16,525 nt of DNA from Deltaproteobacteria bacterium (lineage in GTDB: Bacteria; Desulfobacterota; DSM-4660; Desulfatiglandales; B25-G16). Of the stretch, positions 13,878 to 16,525 are shown piece after piece. The DNA is taken from contig QMLT01000009.1 in assembly GCA_003646875.1 (NCBI GenBank), forward strand, positions 1 to 16,525, read 5' to 3'. Made by a program: the position numbers and the translations under genes. The notes beneath the pieces are model-generated. The model did no database searches, was not told the origin of the DNA, and saw only the letters and a program-made list of their open reading frames with translations. Each line of letters begins with the position of its first letter. The first letter of the stretch is position 1.

Positions 13878-14606
13878 ATGAAACAATTTATTTCAGCATT
13901 ACAGTTTTTGACCATCCTGCCATTGGGAAAGCCTCGAGACTTTGATGCTCCCAAAACAATACCCTGGTTTCCTGTTGTTGGGCTGGCCATTGGATTCCTG
14001 CTTGTGCTTGGCGATTATGTATTTTCAAGGTTATGGCCGGTTACCATTGTATCGGTGCTTGATGTTTTGTTTCTCGCTGTCCTTTCCGGCGGCCTTCACC
14101 TAGATGGATTGGGGGATACGGCAGATGGTATGCTCAGCCATAGATCTCTTGAGCAGGCCTTGACAATCATGAGGGATAGCCGCCTTGGTGTAATGGGGTT
14201 GCTTGCCATTGTCTTTATATTGGTCATTAAATGGGCTGGAATTAGTTCTTTAGGGGACCATAGGGCACTATATCTTCTCATAATACCGGCATATTCACGG
14301 GGTGCCATGATGTTCGGCATGAAATTTTTAGGGTATGGAAGGCCTCAAGGCGGACTGGGCGCTGATTTCTTTTCTGATAAACCTCCCATATATGCCTTAT
14401 CTATTATTCTTCTGCCAATATGTATTTCATTGTGGTTGGGATTAATGGCTATTTGGCTCAATGCTTTGTTTATTCTTATGACTACCCTTATCCTCTTTTA
14501 CTACAAAAGGCGTATGAATGGCATTACAGGAGACATGCTGGGCGCTATGGCAGAAATTGAGGAGGGAGGGCTATTTTTGATTGCATGCCTGGGAGTGGGC
14601 CAATGA
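13878..14606 (+). CDS. cobS: Cobalamin (adenosylcobinamide-GDP ribazoletransferase) synthase
   Basis: Inner-membrane enzyme that joins adenosylcobinamide-GDP to alpha-ribazole or its phosphate to make cobalamin or its 5'-phosphate. The 242 residues hold several hydrophobic segments and the family motif GGLHLDGLGDTADGMLS (71-87), rich in metal-binding aspartates, followed by IMRDSRLGVMGLLA. Length is normal. The ATG at 13878 fits the family start (FISALQFLTILPLG); the upstream ribosome site is weak. The stop overlaps the cobD start (ATGA, 14603-14606). Confidence 0.95.
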   Translation: MKQFISALQFLTILPLGKPRDFDAPKTIPWFPVVGLAIGFLLVLGDYVFSRLWPVTIVSVLDVLFLAVLSGGLHLDGLGDTADGMLSHRSLEQALTIMRDSRLGVMGLLAIVFILVIKWAGISSLGDHRALYLLIIPAYSRGAMMFGMKFLGYGRPQGGLGADFFSDKPPIYALSIILLPICISLWLGLMAIWLNALFILMTTLILFYYKRRMNGITGDMLGAMAEIEEGGLFLIACLGVGQ

Positions 14607-15679
14607 TTAGAGGTCACGGCGGAAATATCTATGACATAGCGCAGAGTATTGGTTGCTCACCAAATGATATTATTGATATGAGCAACAATACAAATCCCCT
14701 CGGGATTGCCCCCGGACTCATTGAATATCTGAAAGAAAACCTTGTGGTGATTAATAACCACCCGGAGGTTGACAGCAAAGGTCTTGTAAAGGCATTTGCA
14801 AGTCACCATAAAATAAGCGAAGATCGGGTTCTGGCCGGCAATGGGACAACCCAGTTTATATACACCCTGCCTTTGATCCTTAAGATTAAAAAAGCCCTTA
14901 TAGTGGGCCCTACCTATGCGGATTATGGAGATGCCTGTCAGATGCACGAAATAGACTGCCAATACTTCATGGCAAGGGAGGCGGAACTGTTTCAGCCTAA
15001 TATTATGGATATTAGCGCCTGTTTTAGTGATGTAGATACGGTCTTTATCTGTAATCCAAATAATCCGACTGGTAGCCTGATTACAGGAACAGATTTGGTA
15101 AAACTATTTGAAGCTTATCCAAAAATCCGTTTTTTGGTTGATGAATCTTATTTACCTTTTACAGAGGAGTATGATGAAACGACTTTGATCCAGGCTGGGC
15201 TTTCAAATGTCATTGTCATAAACTCATTCTCTAAAATTTTTGGTATACCGGGGTTAAGACTCGGTTTTTTGATTGCTTCATCGGAAATAATAGAGCAATT
15301 CAAACGGCTTTACCAACCATGGTGTGTGAATAGTTTGGCCCAGATTGCCGGACATTTTTTGCTGGAGCATGTTTTGGCGGACGATAACTTTCTTAAGAAG
15401 ACGCAGGCCTTTGTTGTAAATGAGAGGCATTTGCTTGAAGTAAGCCTTAAAAACACGAAATCCCTGAAGCCTTTCCCGAGTATGGCATCCTTTATCCTGA
15501 TTAAGATAAAAAAAGACTTTAATGCTGCTCAGCTCTGCTCAATAATGGCTAAACATCGAGTTTTACTGCGTGACTGTAGCAATTTTACAGGCCTTTCTGA
15601 TCGGTTTGTTCGGATCAGCCTAAAAAGTTCAGAGATCAACGCTATGGTTGCTGATAAACTCCGTGAGATCTTTGCCTGA
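14603..15679 (+). CDS. cobD: L-threonine-O-3-phosphate decarboxylase
   Basis: PLP enzyme of the class I/II aminotransferase fold (near HisC) that makes (R)-1-amino-2-propanol O-2-phosphate, the linker attached by CbiB, whose gene follows. The start is ATG at 14603, overlapping the cobS stop, with GGAG at 14592-14595; an upstream in-frame ATG (14585) lies inside cobS and is less likely. The 358 residues show MIRGHGGN (1-8), AGNGTTQFIYTLP (78-90), NPNNPTGSLI (151-160), VDESYLPF (179-186) and the PLP-lysine segment NSFSKIFGIPGLRLGF with Lys211. The RGHGGN start separates it from plain HisC. Called cobC in some aerobic clusters. Confidence 0.94.
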   Translation: MIRGHGGNIYDIAQSIGCSPNDIIDMSNNTNPLGIAPGLIEYLKENLVVINNHPEVDSKGLVKAFASHHKISEDRVLAGNGTTQFIYTLPLILKIKKALIVGPTYADYGDACQMHEIDCQYFMAREAELFQPNIMDISACFSDVDTVFICNPNNPTGSLITGTDLVKLFEAYPKIRFLVDESYLPFTEEYDETTLIQAGLSNVIVINSFSKIFGIPGLRLGFLIASSEIIEQFKRLYQPWCVNSLAQIAGHFLLEHVLADDNFLKKTQAFVVNERHLLEVSLKNTKSLKPFPSMASFILIKIKKDFNAAQLCSIMAKHRVLLRDCSNFTGLSDRFVRISLKSSEINAMVADKLREIFA

Positions 15680-15680
15680 T

Positions 15681-16525
15681 ATGGAAATCGCTCCCTTTTG
15701 GTGCCTATTGCCCATGGCCTTTCTCCTCGATTTAATCCTGGGAGATCCAGGATGGCTTCCCCATCCAATTAGATGGATGGGTGAGTGGATACAGCGATGG
15801 GAGCCGTATTTTAGAAGATTTAACTTTAGTCTGACTGCCTCTGGTTGTCTCTTTGCAATATCGCTTGTGATTGGAACATTCATGATAACATGGGGGATTC
15901 TTTTTATTGTCAAGACTATTCACCTATATCTTTATGTAATCATTCAGATTATATTTATTTACTATACACTCTCAGTCAAGTCTTTACGATCAGCAGCCAT
16001 GGATATTTACAGAACATTGAAGTGCGGAAAACTCCAAGAGGCAAAACATAAGCTATCTCATATCGTTGGAAGGGATGTGGAACCACTTGATGAGCAGGGC
16101 GTAATGAGGGGAACGGTGGAAAGCGTAGCGGAAAACCTGGTAGACGGTGTTGTATCCCCCCTGTTTTTTGCGGCAGTAGGGGGAGCGCCTCTTGCCTTAA
16201 CCTACAAAATGATCAACACCCTTGATTCAATGGTGGGCTACAAAGATGAAAGGTATTTGAAATTCGGAAGGTGTGCAGCACGCCTGGATGATGTTGCCAA
16301 CTTTATCCCTGCCCGACTTTCGATTCTGATTATTTCCCTTGCGGCCATTATAATGAAAGGCCCTGGGCGAGAGACCTTTATAACAGCAATAAGGGAAGCA
16401 AAAAACCATATTAGCCCAAATGCCGGGTTCCCGGAGGCAGCCTTTGCAGGGGAATTGGGTGTCAAACTGGGCGGCCCCAATTATTACAAAGGAAATCTTG
16501 TGAATAAGCCATACATAGGCGCCCA
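15681..16525 (+). CDS. cbiB: Adenosylcobinamide-phosphate synthase, 3' partial
   Basis: Inner-membrane enzyme that attaches aminopropanol phosphate to adenosylcobyric acid. The frame from ATG 15681, one base after the cobD stop, stays open to the window edge (281 complete codons of about 320 usual). It encodes LLDLILGDPGWLPHPIRWMG (15-34), several hydrophobic segments, RGTVESVAENLVDGVVSPLF and MINTLDSMVGYKDERYL. SPNAGFPEAAFAGELGVKLGG near the end is also characteristic of CbiB/CobD(aerobic). No stop is seen because the gene runs off the right end. It is the product partner of CobD just upstream. Confidence 0.95.
   Translation, partial: MEIAPFWCLLPMAFLLDLILGDPGWLPHPIRWMGEWIQRWEPYFRRFNFSLTASGCLFAISLVIGTFMITWGILFIVKTIHLYLYVIIQIIFIYYTLSVKSLRSAAMDIYRTLKCGKLQEAKHKLSHIVGRDVEPLDEQGVMRGTVESVAENLVDGVVSPLFFAAVGGAPLALTYKMINTLDSMVGYKDERYLKFGRCAARLDDVANFIPARLSILIISLAAIIMKGPGRETFITAIREAKNHISPNAGFPEAAFAGELGVKLGGPNYYKGNLVNKPYIGA

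Overview
The window is almost entirely a cobalamin (vitamin B12) biosynthesis locus of the anaerobic, early-cobalt-insertion type. CbiK, CbiG, CbiD and a fused CbiET are present, and no oxygen-dependent CobG/CobN-type genes are visible. Gene content, the CbiET fusion, moderate base composition and tight operon packing suggest an anaerobic bacterium, most plausibly a deltaproteobacterial (Desulfobacterota) lineage. That taxonomic guess is an inference and cannot be proved from this window.

Layout. (1) Positions 1-2261, plus strand: the end of a cobalt ECF-type uptake system (cbiQ, cut by the window edge, then cbiO) followed by the cobaltochelatase cbiK. cbiO carries a one-base frameshift and has lost its switch histidine, so the transporter looks damaged or the sequence contains an error. 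(2) Positions 2313-11529, minus strand: a tightly overlapping nine-gene operon read right to left, cbiP(cobQ)-cbiA-cbiC-cbiD-cbiET-cbiF-cbiG-cbiH-cbiL. It covers most corrin-ring methylation, ring contraction, methyl migration and amidation steps. (3) Positions 11530-12198: a divergent control region with one good sigma70-type promoter facing each way. On the plus strand it holds a full adenosylcobalamin-type riboswitch, then an intrinsic terminator, then about 220 bp of leader with an 8-bp tandem repeat. (4) Positions 12199-16525, plus strand: the nucleotide-loop and aminopropanol arm, cobU-cobT-cobS-cobD-cbiB, with cbiB running off the right edge.

Together the genes run from cobalt import and insertion into sirohydrochlorin (CbiQ/O/K), through ring modification (CbiL, H, F, G, D, ET, C) and amidation (CbiA, CbiP), to attachment of aminopropanol (CobD, CbiB), activation of the lower axial ligand (CobT) and final assembly (CobU, CobS). 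Steps not encoded here are precorrin-6A reduction (CbiJ/CobK), corrinoid adenosylation (BtuR/CobO/PduO) and the final phosphatase (CobC).

The locus is well understood in outline and I see no undescribed system in it. The points most worth checking are the degraded-looking cbiO/cbiQ pair, the riboswitch serving only one of the two divergent operons, intergenic repeats that have become the C-terminal tails of CbiF and CbiA, the unusual overlaps at both ends of cbiH, the missing cbiJ, and a tRNA T-arm-like remnant at the convergent junction.
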